A stretch of 64,000 bases of DNA, from assembly GCA_035760965.1 (NCBI GenBank), contig DASTRY010000035.1, positions 186,001-250,000 of the forward strand, written 5' to 3'. This stretch comes from JADGHX01 sp035760965. Its GTDB lineage: Bacteria > Pseudomonadota > Gammaproteobacteria > Steroidobacterales > Steroidobacteraceae. The notes beneath the pieces were generated by a model. It made no database searches. It worked only from the letters and a program-made list of their open reading frames with translations, and was not told the DNA's origin. Positions 34,636-43,211 of the stretch are shown here, one piece after another. Made by a program: the position numbers and the translations under genes. Every line of letters starts with the position of its first letter. Position 1 is the stretch's first letter.

Positions 34636-35607
34636 ATGAGAGTGCTTTTGCATATATCGATGCTGCTGGTCGCGGGGGTCTTACCGGCAACGTCGATGGC
34701 TGCCGAGAGATCCTGCGATAGAGCGTGTTTACAGCAGCTGGCCGAGCGCTACATGCGTGCGGTCGCGACACATGATGTGCAGGCCGCGTCGCTCATGCCG
34801 GGCTACCGGCAGACGGAGAACACCAAGGTTACGCGCGAAGGGACCGGCGTCTGGAAGATCGTGACCGGCGTCGACAGCAACCCGCGCTTGTATCTGGATC
34901 CGATCAACGGCCAGGCGCTGTGGTTCGGCACCATCGACACCACGCTCCGCAAGCAGCCGGAAGTGACGATGGTGCGTCTGAAGGTCATCGATCGCCAGAT
35001 CGCCGAGGCGGAGTGGTTCATGAGCGGCCCCGGGCTCGGCAGCATGCGCGGTCCCGCACAACCGGATGGCAAGAACCAGGTGCTTGCGGATCCGGCCTAT
35101 CTGCAGGCGAACAAGCCGGAGCCACGGGTGATCCCGGTTGCGAAGCGTCTCTCGCGCGCCGCGCTCGAGGGCATCGCCAATTCGTACTTCGATGGACTCA
35201 CGCAGAAAGACGGGAGCATCGTTCTGGCGCACCCGAACTGCTTCCGTGTGGAGAACGGCACCCTCGTCACGGGTCGCCCCTTGGAACCGGGCGGAACGGA
35301 TGGCTACCAGGGCAAGACGAATTGCACGTCGCGCTACGATCAGTTCGATATGTCACTGGTGGCGAACAGGCGCTTCTTTGCCATCGACGAAGAGCAGCAG
35401 GTGGTTGCAACCAGCGCCATCTTCATGCGCACGGCCAACTCGTCTTTCCGGCGCTGCGTTTTCCACGAGATCTTCTACATCGACGACGGACGCATCTCGA
35501 AGATCTATTCGGTCATCTACTATCCGCCGCCGAGCGATCCGGTGCCGAACTGGCCGCCGTATCAAGGCAATTTCCCGCTGCCGCCGAGCTTCGGAGAAAC
35601 GAGTTGA
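34636..35607 (+). CDS. Secreted protein of unknown function (CDRxCL family), paralogue 1
   Basis: A 323-residue exported protein of unknown function. ATG at 34636 follows GAGGGGGAAACG and gives the signal MRVLLHISMLLVAGVLPATS. The mature chain begins with SCDRACLQQLAERYMRAVATHD, a pattern shared with the convergent neighbour (SCDRECLRSLITASLHALLKHD). Other shared features are a KVT.E.. strand, an LxVIDRQIAEAEWFM / LQVADQKITEMELVA strand and a late FKVYDGxI / FYIDDGRI strand. The fold may be NTF2/SnoaL-like (repeated alpha+beta halves), which would suit a small-ligand pocket. Confidence 0.65.
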   Translation: MRVLLHISMLLVAGVLPATSMAAERSCDRACLQQLAERYMRAVATHDVQAASLMPGYRQTENTKVTREGTGVWKIVTGVDSNPRLYLDPINGQALWFGTIDTTLRKQPEVTMVRLKVIDRQIAEAEWFMSGPGLGSMRGPAQPDGKNQVLADPAYLQANKPEPRVIPVAKRLSRAALEGIANSYFDGLTQKDGSIVLAHPNCFRVENGTLVTGRPLEPGGTDGYQGKTNCTSRYDQFDMSLVANRRFFAIDEEQQVVATSAIFMRTANSSFRRCVFHEIFYIDDGRISKIYSVIYYPPPSDPVPNWPPYQGNFPLPPSFGETS

Positions 35608-35660
35608 TGTGAGACTGGATGATCCATCGCACGACCCGGTGTGAGTCGGGCGCTCGGGGA

Positions 35661-35676
35661 TCGGGCGTTCGCCCGA
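35661..35676. terminator. Hairpin between convergent genes
   Basis: TCGGGC (35661-35666) pairs with GCCCGA (35671-35676) around GTTC. An upstream GTCGGGC (35645-35651) offers an alternative longer stem, and a second hairpin follows (GGGAGC 35692-35697 with GCTCCC 35707-35712). The position between two convergent paralogues fits a bidirectional terminator. No T tract is present. Confidence 0.4.
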
Positions 35677-35745
35677 CGGAGAATGTGCGACGGGAGCATG
35701 GCGGACGCTCCCGCGCCGGCGGTCGATAGGGTGGGCGGCTTTCGC

Positions 35746-36642
35746 CTAGTCCCACCCGCCCTTGGCGAGCTCGAGCGGCAGGATGCGGATGAACGCCTCG
35801 ACCGCGTGGATATGCCCGTCGTACACCTTGAAGGCTTCGAACGCGGTGAGCTGATCGCCCGTGGGCTCGCGCACGCCCCAGTTGAGGCGCAACAGCACAA
35901 TGCCCATTCGCTCGTCGACCCCGACGACGCGCGTCGTGACTTTCCCGAGGCGCTTGAAGATGGCGAGTGACTGGGTGGAGATATTCTGGCAGCCCGGCGC
36001 GAACTTGCAGTCCGGCCCGGCCATGATCTGGCCGTTTTCGTATCGGTACGCCTCCGGCGTGAAGGGCGCGTTCACATCCGCGAAGGTCTTCGCCGCGTTC
36101 AGCCCTTCCGGGTATTTCAACGCCGCCGCGAGGGCGGCTTCGCGCGTGGGGAGCTGCTCCGGACGCGGCGCATAGTTCATCACTTCGCTCGGCGCGGAGA
36201 GGCCGTCGACGTTGAAGATGAGGCCGTCCGCGCGGCTGCGTGTCGCGACCAGCTCCATCTCCGTGATCTTCTGGTCGGCCACCTGAAGGCGCACGACCAG
36301 CAAGACGGGCGCACCGCTTTCTTCGACCATTGCGGCCGCTGCGGCCATGCCGGCGCGCTCGTCGAGAAAATCCTGCCGATAGCCGCGCAGGCGGGTCACC
36401 GTCTTCACGAGGCCGACCTTCGCGAGCGGCTTCTCGATGGCATCTTCGGTGACCCGCACCTTGTCACTGAGCGGCAGACGGCTCGTGTCGTGTTTCAAGA
36501 GCGCGTGGAGAGACGCAGTGATCAGGCTGCGCAGGCATTCGCGGTCGCAGCTCGAAGCGGCTGTCGCCGTTGAGTTGGACGCAGCCTTTGCTACAGACAC
36601 GCACGCGAGCAGGACGAGACAGAGCGATCCGATCTTTTTCAT
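35746..36642 (-). CDS. Secreted protein of unknown function (CDRxCL family), paralogue 2
   Basis: A 298-residue exported protein. ATG at 36642 follows a GGGGGG run and gives the signal MKKIGSLCLVLLACVSVAKA. The mature chain shares SCDRECLRSL and several strands with the convergent gene at 34636. RLRGYRQDFLDERAG and LLVVRLQVADQKITEMELVATRS are well preserved. The repeated alpha/beta layout suggests an NTF2-like fold with an N-terminal helical hairpin. No active-site motif is recognised. Confidence 0.65.
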   Translation of the reverse strand: MKKIGSLCLVLLACVSVAKAASNSTATAASSCDRECLRSLITASLHALLKHDTSRLPLSDKVRVTEDAIEKPLAKVGLVKTVTRLRGYRQDFLDERAGMAAAAAMVEESGAPVLLVVRLQVADQKITEMELVATRSRADGLIFNVDGLSAPSEVMNYAPRPEQLPTREAALAAALKYPEGLNAAKTFADVNAPFTPEAYRYENGQIMAGPDCKFAPGCQNISTQSLAIFKRLGKVTTRVVGVDERMGIVLLRLNWGVREPTGDQLTAFEAFKVYDGHIHAVEAFIRILPLELAKGGWD

Positions 36643-36974
36643 GTTCCCCCCTGGCGCCAACGTTAGCCGAGGGGGTGGCTCAGCGTCCACGCCGAGGGCC
36701 AGGCCCGTCCGACGTGAGGCTTCGACACCCCACGAGGCCGGGTCTGCTCTGGATTGTCGGATGAGCGGAGCTGGCCGCGGCTAGGCGTTCATCGCCCGTT
36801 TCGGGTGGATCATTTCTCGGGTGTGCATGGGCCCCTCCACGTTCTACTCGACGCTCGCATAAGTCATGCCCACGCACCGCCGCTGTTTCCTTCAAGTCGC
36901 CATTGGCCGCGTCAAGAGCCACTCAAGGAATGCGCGCAGGATCAGCGCAACTGAAGACAGCCCCGGAGGATGCC
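36643..36974. other. Intergenic region
   Basis: These 332 bases between divergent genes carry the promoters for the secreted protein at 35746 and the HD-domain gene at 36975. A CCCGGAGGATGCC ribosome-binding site precedes 36975. No repeat, RNA gene or supported small gene was seen. Confidence 0.4.
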
Positions 36975-37691
36975 ATGACATCGATGAAGCCGTCGCAACC
37001 GCTGGAGCAGCGCGAGGCCGCCTTCGTTGGCGCGCGCACCGGTGCAAGTGAACAGGGCGTGCGCACGATCGCGGGTGTCCAGGTGCCCGATTCCGTCCTG
37101 ATCTCACGCACGATCGAGTATGCGCGCCAGCATCAGGAACCGTATCTCTTCAACCATGCGATGAGGTCATGGCTCTTCGCCGTGACGATCGCGGAACAGA
37201 AGCAGGTGGAGCACGACGCCGAAGTGCTTGCCGTGACGACGCTGCTGCATGACTTGGGGCTCGAGAAGGCCTTCGCGGGACCGCTCCGATTCGAAGTGGA
37301 GGGTGCAAATGCTGCGCGCCGGTTTGCCCAGGGCGAAGGGGTCGATGCGCGCCGCTGCCAGCTGATCTGGGATGGTGTGGCGCTCAACTCGACGCCGTCG
37401 CTCGCGCTACACAAAGAAGTGGAGGTGTCCCTGTCCACCGCGGGGATCGGCCTAGACTGGGGCGGTTGGGGCTACGACTCATTGCATGCGAGCCGCATGG
37501 CAGAGATCCTGGATGCGTTTCCCCGGCTGGACATGAAGAAACGCTTCGCGCACTCGGTGTGTTGGGTCGTCGAAACGCGCCCGACGACGACCTACGACAA
37601 CTTCGCGCGCGATTTCGGCGAGCGATTCGTGCCTGGCTACAAGAGTCCTTCAGCGGTCGATCTGCTGATGAGCTCACCGTTCACCGAGTAG
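36975..37691 (+). CDS. HD domain-containing protein, cyanamide hydratase-like
   Basis: A 238-residue cytoplasmic protein with an HD metal-binding domain. H61 (YLFNHAMRSWLF) and H92-D93 (TTLLHDLGLEK) supply the first metal ligands. The later HASRMAEI segment offers more. The NHxxRSWLF..T and LLHDLGL patterns resemble cyanamide hydratase and related small HD hydrolases rather than RelA/SpoT or GdpP. ATG at 36975 is preferred for its GGAGG site. A phosphohydrolase or a cyanamide/nitrile hydratase activity is possible; the substrate is unknown. Confidence 0.8.
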   Translation: MTSMKPSQPLEQREAAFVGARTGASEQGVRTIAGVQVPDSVLISRTIEYARQHQEPYLFNHAMRSWLFAVTIAEQKQVEHDAEVLAVTTLLHDLGLEKAFAGPLRFEVEGANAARRFAQGEGVDARRCQLIWDGVALNSTPSLALHKEVEVSLSTAGIGLDWGGWGYDSLHASRMAEILDAFPRLDMKKRFAHSVCWVVETRPTTTYDNFARDFGERFVPGYKSPSAVDLLMSSPFTE

Positions 37692-37837
37692 CGAATTCGT
37701 GCGTCGCGCGCGCGGGCACCGTCGAAGTGCGCCACCCGCCGGTTGTAACTGGCTGCCACGGTGTGCACCCGCGCGCCTCTCGCGCGATTCAGAACGCGCG
37801 CGCAGCCTCTAGCCCGATTCACGACCCGCGTGAGTAG

Positions 37838-38038
37838 GCGCCACCGCCGCTGCGCGCATGCGCCTGCGCGCGCTCGTCGGCGACGCTCGAGAACGTCCCG
37901 CAAGGATGGCGGGCACGCTACGTTTACACGCTCAAATCGCCGCTCGAATACGAAGAAGCGTTGGAGCTCGATGTCGACGGCGCAGGGTTCAAGCCCTACG
38001 TGACCAACCGCTTCACGAAAGTGACGAAGACGAGCTAG
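37838..38038 (+). pseudogene. C-terminal gene fragment of unknown family
   Basis: A frame without a plausible start codon runs from a stop at 37835 to TAG at 38036. Its last 50 codons read like real protein: VPQGWRARYVYTLKSPLEYE, then a short beta strand and PYVTNRFTKVTKT. Codon use and the regular beta-strand pattern contrast with the low-quality sequence upstream. It is best explained as the 3' remnant of a decayed gene. The family is not recognised. The rest of the 573-base gap (37692-38264) shows nothing else. Confidence 0.4.
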
Positions 38039-38264
38039 GCAGAAGGCTGCGATCTGCAAGCGCATGACGCTGGCAGGCGCAAATCACTGCACGCGTCGTC
38101 GCGGCACCGAGGCGGCGAAACCGCGGCCTTGGGCAGCGACGTACACGAGTCGAGCAACATTGCCGAAACAGGGGCAGAATTGAACCGCGGGCCCGAGGTC
38201 CCGTGGCCCCTCTGAATCGCGGGCTCGAGTTCCAAGGCTCCTCCAACTGACAGGCGTTGAAGCC

Positions 38265-39155
38265 ATGGCGTCCCTGAATACGATCCTTGCTGCCACCGAC
38301 TTCTCCGACGACGGGCTCAACGCCGCGCGTCGGGCCGCCAGCCTTGCCGCCGAGCACGGCGCGCGTCTGCAGTTGCTGCACGTCCTGCGAGCCGATGCGC
38401 TCGACGAGCTGCGTGACCGTCTACGCCTCCCCGTCGATGTGCGCGAAAACCTCGTCGAAGACGCACAGCGCCGTCTGAATAGTCTCGCCGATGAAATCGG
38501 CGCGGCCGCCGGCAGTCGCCCGGAATGCGTGCTTCGAACCGGCAACGTGCTCGATGAGCTCGTTGCCGCGGCGGATCACTCGGATCTTCTCGTGCTCGGC
38601 GCGCATGGACTGCGCAGGCCGCGCGATCTTCTGGTCGGCACTACGGCCGAACGGCTCCTTCTCAGGGGCCGACGACCGATGCTGGTCGTGCGAGGCGACG
38701 CGCAGCTGCGGTACCGGAAAGTGCTCGTTCCGGTCGATTTCTCCTTGCACTCCATGGCGACCTTACGCTGCGCACGGCAAATAGCGCCCACTGCGCACCT
38801 GCAAGTCTTTCACGCGTACGAGAACCCGTACGAGGGCAAGCTGTGGTATGCGGGCGTCGAGCAGGACGTCATCGAGAAGTTTCGTCTCGAGGCGCGCAAT
38901 CAAGCGCTCGAAAACCTCGGGAATCTTCTCGAGAAGGGCTTGCCCGGCGACGCGGAAGTGTCCACGTCGATCGAGCATGGCGAGGCCAAGCTCCTGATTG
39001 CCGCGGAAGCGGCGAAGCAGGGTGCCGACCTGATCGTCATCGGAAAGCATGGGCGCACGCCGCTCGGAGAGTTCTTCCTCGGCGGCGCGACGCGCGCCAC
39101 GGTTGCCCGCGCGAGCTGCGACGTCCTCGTGGTTCCAGACCACCCCCGCCTCTGA
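38265..39155 (+). CDS. Universal stress protein, tandem Usp domains
   Basis: A 296-residue protein made of two UspA domains. Each begins with a hydrophobic strand (TILAATDFSDDGLNAARRA; VLVPVDFSLHSMATLRCA). Each ends in the ATP-binding motif GxxGx9G(S/T): GAHGLRRPRDLLVGTT in the first and GKHGRTPLGEFFLGGAT in the second. Both copies look able to bind ATP. Tandem Usps in proteobacteria respond to starvation, redox or oxygen limitation. It lies upstream of the DUF1538 operon, 123 bases away, in the same direction. Confidence 0.93.
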   Translation: MASLNTILAATDFSDDGLNAARRAASLAAEHGARLQLLHVLRADALDELRDRLRLPVDVRENLVEDAQRRLNSLADEIGAAAGSRPECVLRTGNVLDELVAAADHSDLLVLGAHGLRRPRDLLVGTTAERLLLRGRRPMLVVRGDAQLRYRKVLVPVDFSLHSMATLRCARQIAPTAHLQVFHAYENPYEGKLWYAGVEQDVIEKFRLEARNQALENLGNLLEKGLPGDAEVSTSIEHGEAKLLIAAEAAKQGADLIVIGKHGRTPLGEFFLGGATRATVARASCDVLVVPDHPRL

Positions 39156-39278
39156 GTCCCCGCCCGCGCATCGGGCGCAGCGGATTCTGCGCAATTCGCG
39201 CAGCGAAGGTCTCAGGCATGCTGCAAGCTGCTCCAGGGCTTCAGCCAAGTCGGCGCGACGCCGGAACGAGCGAGCCGT

Positions 39279-39971
39279 ATGTCCGAATTCCTGAGATCGA
39301 AGATCGTCGAGACGCTCCAGGCGGTGGGACCGCTGATTGGTCTCATCTGCCTGCTGCAGATCGCGTTCGTGGGCGCATCCGCCGCCACGTTTCTGCAGTT
39401 CCTCGTCGGAGCGGTCCTCGTGACCGCCGGGCTGCTGCTGCTCTTCATCGGCATCGATCTCGGCATCCTGCCGATGGGCCGGTTCATCGGTGCCGGCCTG
39501 TCGGAAAAGCGGTCCGTGCCGCTGATGCTGGCGGTGGCCTTTGCAATGGGATTTGCGACCACCGCCGCCGAGCCTGACGTGCTGGTGCTCGCCGAGCAGG
39601 CGCAGCGGGCATCCGACGGCATGTATTCCGCGCGCTTTCTGATCTACAGCATCTCCCTCGGTGTCGGGCTCTTCGTGGCCATCGCGATGATGCGCATGAT
39701 CTCCGGCTTCTCGATGGCTTGGCAGTTCACGGTGACGTACGCGCTGATGATCCTGCTGTCTTTCGCCGCCTCCGAGAAGCTGGTTCCATTGGCCTACGAC
39801 GCCGGGAGTGTGACCACAGGGGTGCTCACCGGCCCAGCCGTAGTTGCGCTGGCGCGCGGCGTGAGCTCCGTGCTCGCCGGACGGTCCGCCGTCGCCGACA
39901 CGTTTGGCCTCCTCGGCATGGCCTCGCTGGGGCCGATCATCTTCCTGCTGATTCTCGGACTCCTGCGATGA
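39279..39971 (+). CDS. DUF1538 membrane protein, subunit 1
   Basis: A 230-residue membrane protein with six to seven hydrophobic helices. The family signature GIDLGILPMGRFIGAGL followed by MGFATTAAEPDVLVLAEQ is present, as is the C-terminal YDAGSVTTGVLTGPAVVAL. DUF1538 proteins are thought to be transporters because of their helix pairs with GxxTGxxTxP-like breaks. They usually occur as two adjacent or fused copies. The stop overlaps the second copy (ATGA). Confidence 0.9.
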   Translation: MSEFLRSKIVETLQAVGPLIGLICLLQIAFVGASAATFLQFLVGAVLVTAGLLLLFIGIDLGILPMGRFIGAGLSEKRSVPLMLAVAFAMGFATTAAEPDVLVLAEQAQRASDGMYSARFLIYSISLGVGLFVAIAMMRMISGFSMAWQFTVTYALMILLSFAASEKLVPLAYDAGSVTTGVLTGPAVVALARGVSSVLAGRSAVADTFGLLGMASLGPIIFLLILGLLR

Positions 39972-40708
39972 CCGACCTGCCGCTGCTCACGAACATCACG
40001 CGCGTTGCGACCGGTGTTGCCGTCGCGGTGCTGCCGCTTGCGGTCCTGTTCGTGCTGTTTCAGCTATGGTTTCTGAAGCTGCCGCGCGCGGAAGTGACTC
40101 GCATCGTGACGGGGACGCTGATTGCGTCGGCCGGCCTGTTCCTGTTCTTGCTCGGCGTCGCGATCGGATTCATGCCGCTCGGTGAGGCCATCGGCAGAAC
40201 GCTCGGCGCGCTGCCCGAGAAGTGGCTGATCGTTCTGCTCGGCGCGGCGCTCGGATTCGCCACCACGTGGGGCGAGCCTGCCGTTCGCATCCTCGCCGGC
40301 CAGGTCGAGGAAGCATCCGGCGGGTCGATCCGGCGCTCGCTGGTGCTGCTTACAATCTGCATCGGTGTCGCCGTAGCCGTCGGCGTCGGCATGTACCGAA
40401 TCGCGTTCGGTGTCCCGCTGCTCTGGATTCTCGTGCCTGGCTACTGCCTCGCCATCGCCGCCCTCTGGGTCAGTGACAAAGAGTTCGTATCGGTGGCGGT
40501 GGACGCCGGAGGAGTGGCGACGGGCCCGTTGGCGAACACGTTCCTGCTCGCCCTCGCGCTCGGCGCGTCCTCCGCCGTTGCGGGAAGCGAGCCTCTGGTG
40601 CACGGGCTCGGGCTCGTGGCGCTCATCGCGCTCGCGCCCGTCATCTCGGTAATGGTTTTGGGGATTCTCATCCGCTGGAAGAGCCGCCCCCGGGAGTCAT
40701 CATCATGA
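39968..40708 (+). CDS. DUF1538 membrane protein, subunit 2
   Basis: A 246-residue paralogue of the preceding protein. GVAIGFMPLGEAIGRTLG and LGFATTWGEPAVRILAGQVEE align with the first copy (MGFATTAAEPDVLVLAEQ), as does VDAGGVATGPLANTFLLAL with YDAGSVTTGVLTGP. The two probably assemble as a pseudosymmetric heterodimer. Overlap at both ends (ATGA with subunit 1, and with the PII-like gene at 40705) indicates a tightly coupled three-gene operon. Confidence 0.9.
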   Translation: MTDLPLLTNITRVATGVAVAVLPLAVLFVLFQLWFLKLPRAEVTRIVTGTLIASAGLFLFLLGVAIGFMPLGEAIGRTLGALPEKWLIVLLGAALGFATTWGEPAVRILAGQVEEASGGSIRRSLVLLTICIGVAVAVGVGMYRIAFGVPLLWILVPGYCLAIAALWVSDKEFVSVAVDAGGVATGPLANTFLLALALGASSAVAGSEPLVHGLGLVALIALAPVISVMVLGILIRWKSRPRESSS

Positions 40709-41037
40709 AAGCCTCTCTTATCGTCAGCATCGTGCGAAAAGGGTGGGGCAGCAAGGTGCTGCAGGCGTCCGTCAAAGCCGGCGCACACGGTGGGACCGTG
40801 ATGTTCGGCCGCGGCGCCGGGATTCACGAGCAGGAGAAGATCTTCGGCATGTCCATCGAGCCGGAGAAGGAGATCGTGCTCACCATGGTCTACGCCGACC
40901 AGGTCGACGACATCCTCGACGAGATCGTACGGACCGCGGAATTGAACGATACCGGCCAAGGCATCGCGTTCGTGATCCCCATCGACAGGGTCGTCGGCGT
41001 GGCGCATTTCATGAAACACGCGCCGGGTCAGAAATGA
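40705..41037 (+). CDS. PII-like signalling protein of the DUF1538 operon
   Basis: A 110-residue PII-superfamily protein. It starts with the first ferredoxin-like strand (MKASLIVSIVRKGWGSKVL). The T-loop region GTVMFGRGAGIHEQEKIFGM lacks the Tyr51 that is uridylylated in GlnB/GlnK. A PII-like C-terminal strand GIAFVIPIDRVVGVAH follows. PII-like proteins control partner membrane transporters by binding nucleotides or small ligands. Overlap with the second DUF1538 gene makes that transporter the obvious partner. Confidence 0.85.
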   Translation: MKASLIVSIVRKGWGSKVLQASVKAGAHGGTVMFGRGAGIHEQEKIFGMSIEPEKEIVLTMVYADQVDDILDEIVRTAELNDTGQGIAFVIPIDRVVGVAHFMKHAPGQK

Positions 41038-41167
41038 GCGAGCCGCGCGCCTGACATCCTCGCGTTCGGAAGGCGCTGTGCGCGAGGCGTCGAGTCGTTC
41101 GCGACCCGCGCAGGAGGCGTTCGCCAGAGAACGAACGACTCCCGCGCGGAACCGGCGCGCCGGCGGT

Positions 41168-42262
41168 TCAGGCGTTCGCGATCGCCACCTCGAGATCGTG
41201 GATTCGAGGCACGGCAAGGCGCGGTCGTGCGTCGGCCGCGCGTGCAAGGCGCCGATAGAGCGCGACATAGTCGCGCGCCATCCGCTCGGCCGAGAACCGC
41301 TGTTCGAAGCGCCGCCGGATCGCTGCGCGGTCGAGATCGCGCGCTTTGCCAAGCGTCGCGACGGCTTCATCGATGCTGCGAACCATGTATCCCGTCACGT
41401 CTTGATCGATGACCTCCGGCACGGAGCCTTCGGGGAACGCGATCACCGGAGTCCCGCAGGCCATCGCCTCGATCATGACCAGACCGAACGGCTCGGGCCA
41501 ATCGATGGGGAAGAGCAGCGCGGCCGCGTTGCCGAGAAAGTCGCTCTTCTGCTGCTCGCCGATCTCACCGATGAATTCCACCAGCGGGTCGTCGAGTAAC
41601 GGCCGGATGTTGCGCTCGAAGTACTGCCGGTCCGCGTCGTCGACTTTCGCCGCGATGCGCAGTTTCATCTTCGCGCGTCGCGCGATCTCGATGGCCCGGT
41701 CGGGACGCTTCTCTGGCGACATGCGACCGAGAAACGCGAGGTACTCGCCGCGAGGCTCGGGATTGAAGCGCAGCAAATCGAGCGGCAGACCGTGATATAC
41801 CGTGCCGGCCCAGTTCACCGGCGGCATCGGCAGGCGCTGGTGGTTCGAAATCGACACCAGCGGGAATTCGGGAAACTTGCGATAGAAGGGCTGCAGATCG
41901 CGCAGGTCGAGCCGGCCGTGCAGCGTCGTCAGCGTGCGAGGCGCGAGGCGACGGAAAATCGGGAAGTGCACCATGTCCATATGGAAGTGCAGGATGTCGA
42001 ACTCGTGCGCGCGAGCGCGCACTTCCTCCAGCATGATGAGCACGTGCGGGAGCGGGTCGCGCATCGTGCCGTCGAGGCGCAGCGCCTTGGGCGCGCAGGA
42101 GACCAGCTCTGCGCTCGTACGCGAGTCACCCGAGGCGAAGAGAGTGACGTCATGGCCTTGCCTGACGAGCTCCTCCGTGAGGTAAGAGACGATGCGTTCC
42201 GTGCCGCCGTACAGCTTCGGCGGTACGGCTTCTGCAAGCGGTGCAATTTGGGCGATTTTCAT
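41168..42262 (-). CDS. Glycosyltransferase family 4
   Basis: A 364-residue GT-B fold glycosyltransferase. The start at 42262 has an ideal AAGGAGGG site; the frame is open further upstream but without family resemblance. The N-terminal acceptor domain begins MKIAQIAPLAEAVPPKLYGGTERIVSYL. The donor domain has AFLGRMSPEKRPDRAIEIA and the E-x7-E catalytic motif in EPFGLVMIEAMACGTPVIAF. Single soluble GT4 genes of this AviGT4-like type make glycosides or glycolipids. The acceptor cannot be inferred. Confidence 0.92.
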   Translation of the reverse strand: MKIAQIAPLAEAVPPKLYGGTERIVSYLTEELVRQGHDVTLFASGDSRTSAELVSCAPKALRLDGTMRDPLPHVLIMLEEVRARAHEFDILHFHMDMVHFPIFRRLAPRTLTTLHGRLDLRDLQPFYRKFPEFPLVSISNHQRLPMPPVNWAGTVYHGLPLDLLRFNPEPRGEYLAFLGRMSPEKRPDRAIEIARRAKMKLRIAAKVDDADRQYFERNIRPLLDDPLVEFIGEIGEQQKSDFLGNAAALLFPIDWPEPFGLVMIEAMACGTPVIAFPEGSVPEVIDQDVTGYMVRSIDEAVATLGKARDLDRAAIRRRFEQRFSAERMARDYVALYRRLARAADARPRLAVPRIHDLEVAIANA

Positions 42263-42644
42263 CGCCGGCCCTCCTTTCTCGAATTGCTTTCCCGATTGTG
42301 TTTCAACTCCGTGCGACGACGCCCGGATCCCTGACCGGCATCCCGCGGACGGTGCGCGACGCGTTCGCGCCTCGCCGCTGCCGCCGCGCACGAACGTGAG
42401 AGGCGCGACTACCCGCCTTGCCCGGTGAATCCCCGGATCGAGACCCGATCGCGGCACGCGGGCAAGCGGAGCGGCCGAACCCACACACGCGAGAGGTCGC
42501 GTCCACCTCGATTCCGAAGCATGTACGGTGCCCGCCGCACACGCCGCGGCTCACTGGCGGTTCGAATCTGTTCCGGCGCGTCGGCGGCGGCGAATGGGCC
42601 GCCGGCGCCGGCGGCGGACGCGCCTCGCGTGCGTGGTCGCTAGA
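42263..42644. other. Intergenic region without recognisable gene
   Basis: These 382 bases lie between two minus-strand genes. Very GC-rich low-complexity stretches (GGCGGC/GCCGCC runs near 42580-42630) dominate. A GGTTCGAATC string near 42553 recalls a tRNA T-loop, but no acceptor or anticodon stem can be built. Nothing else is supported. Confidence 0.4.
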
Positions 42645-43007
42645 TCACTTCGCCTGCGGGCGATGGAACAGCCGCTGACGCAGGCTCGGATCCGACAGCA
42701 TCGCCCAAAGCGCCAACGCGCCCACGACCACGCCGACGATGACCGCGTTGGTCGTCGGTCTCTCCTGGGCGGCAAAGTTCAGGACCCAAGGAGACACGAG
42801 CAGGGCCACGCCCAACACGATGTTGATGGCTTCCTCCCACGCCTGAGGAATCGATACTGCGATCGCGGCGAACACGATGATTGCCACGCCGAGTATCCAG
42901 GCGCTCACGGCCGCTGCGTTCTGGGTGTCCGCGAAGCCGAGAGCCCAGGGAGAGACGACCATCCACGCACCAAGCACCAGGTTCGCCCAGTCTTGCCAAC
43001 GTTTCAT
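42645..43007 (-). CDS. SPW repeat membrane protein
   Basis: A 120-residue membrane protein with four hydrophobic helices arranged as two SPW repeats: LVLGAWMVVSPWALGFA and IVLGVALLVSPWVLNFA. The first begins right after MKRWQDWAN, the usual start of the family. The function of SPW proteins is unknown; they are frequent near stress and lipid genes. It is a single gene with no obvious operon partner. Confidence 0.9.
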   Translation of the reverse strand: MKRWQDWANLVLGAWMVVSPWALGFADTQNAAAVSAWILGVAIIVFAAIAVSIPQAWEEAINIVLGVALLVSPWVLNFAAQERPTTNAVIVGVVVGALALWAMLSDPSLRQRLFHRPQAK

Positions 43008-43171
43008 GGTTGTCCACCTCGCATCTGTTCAGCCGGTCGCGGCACATAGGGGCGGGCGGATGGGTTTCAAGGGGCGTCGAGCCATCGTGCGCGCGTGCCG
43101 AGTCGCGCGCGCGTGCCCGGCCGAAGCGCGTTGGAAGGCCGTACATATGAATGTTTTTTCAGGGAGTGCGC

Positions 43172-43211
43172 GTCGGGCAGCGCGCGAGCTTCTACTCGAG
43201 CGTAGCCCGAC
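43172..43211. terminator. Inverted repeat after response regulator gene
   Basis: GTCGGGC (43172-43178) and GCCCGAC (43205-43211) are complementary, with an inner CGAG/CTCG pairing. The repeat sits one base beyond the stop of the response regulator gene. On the minus strand it is not followed by T residues; the nearby T run (43154-43159) lies on the wrong strand for that gene. Termination is therefore uncertain. Confidence 0.3.

Noticed and set aside
42546..42570. GGTTCGAATC string resembling a tRNA T-loop
   Set aside because: The flanking T-stem pairs only through wobbles, and no acceptor or anticodon stem can be formed upstream.
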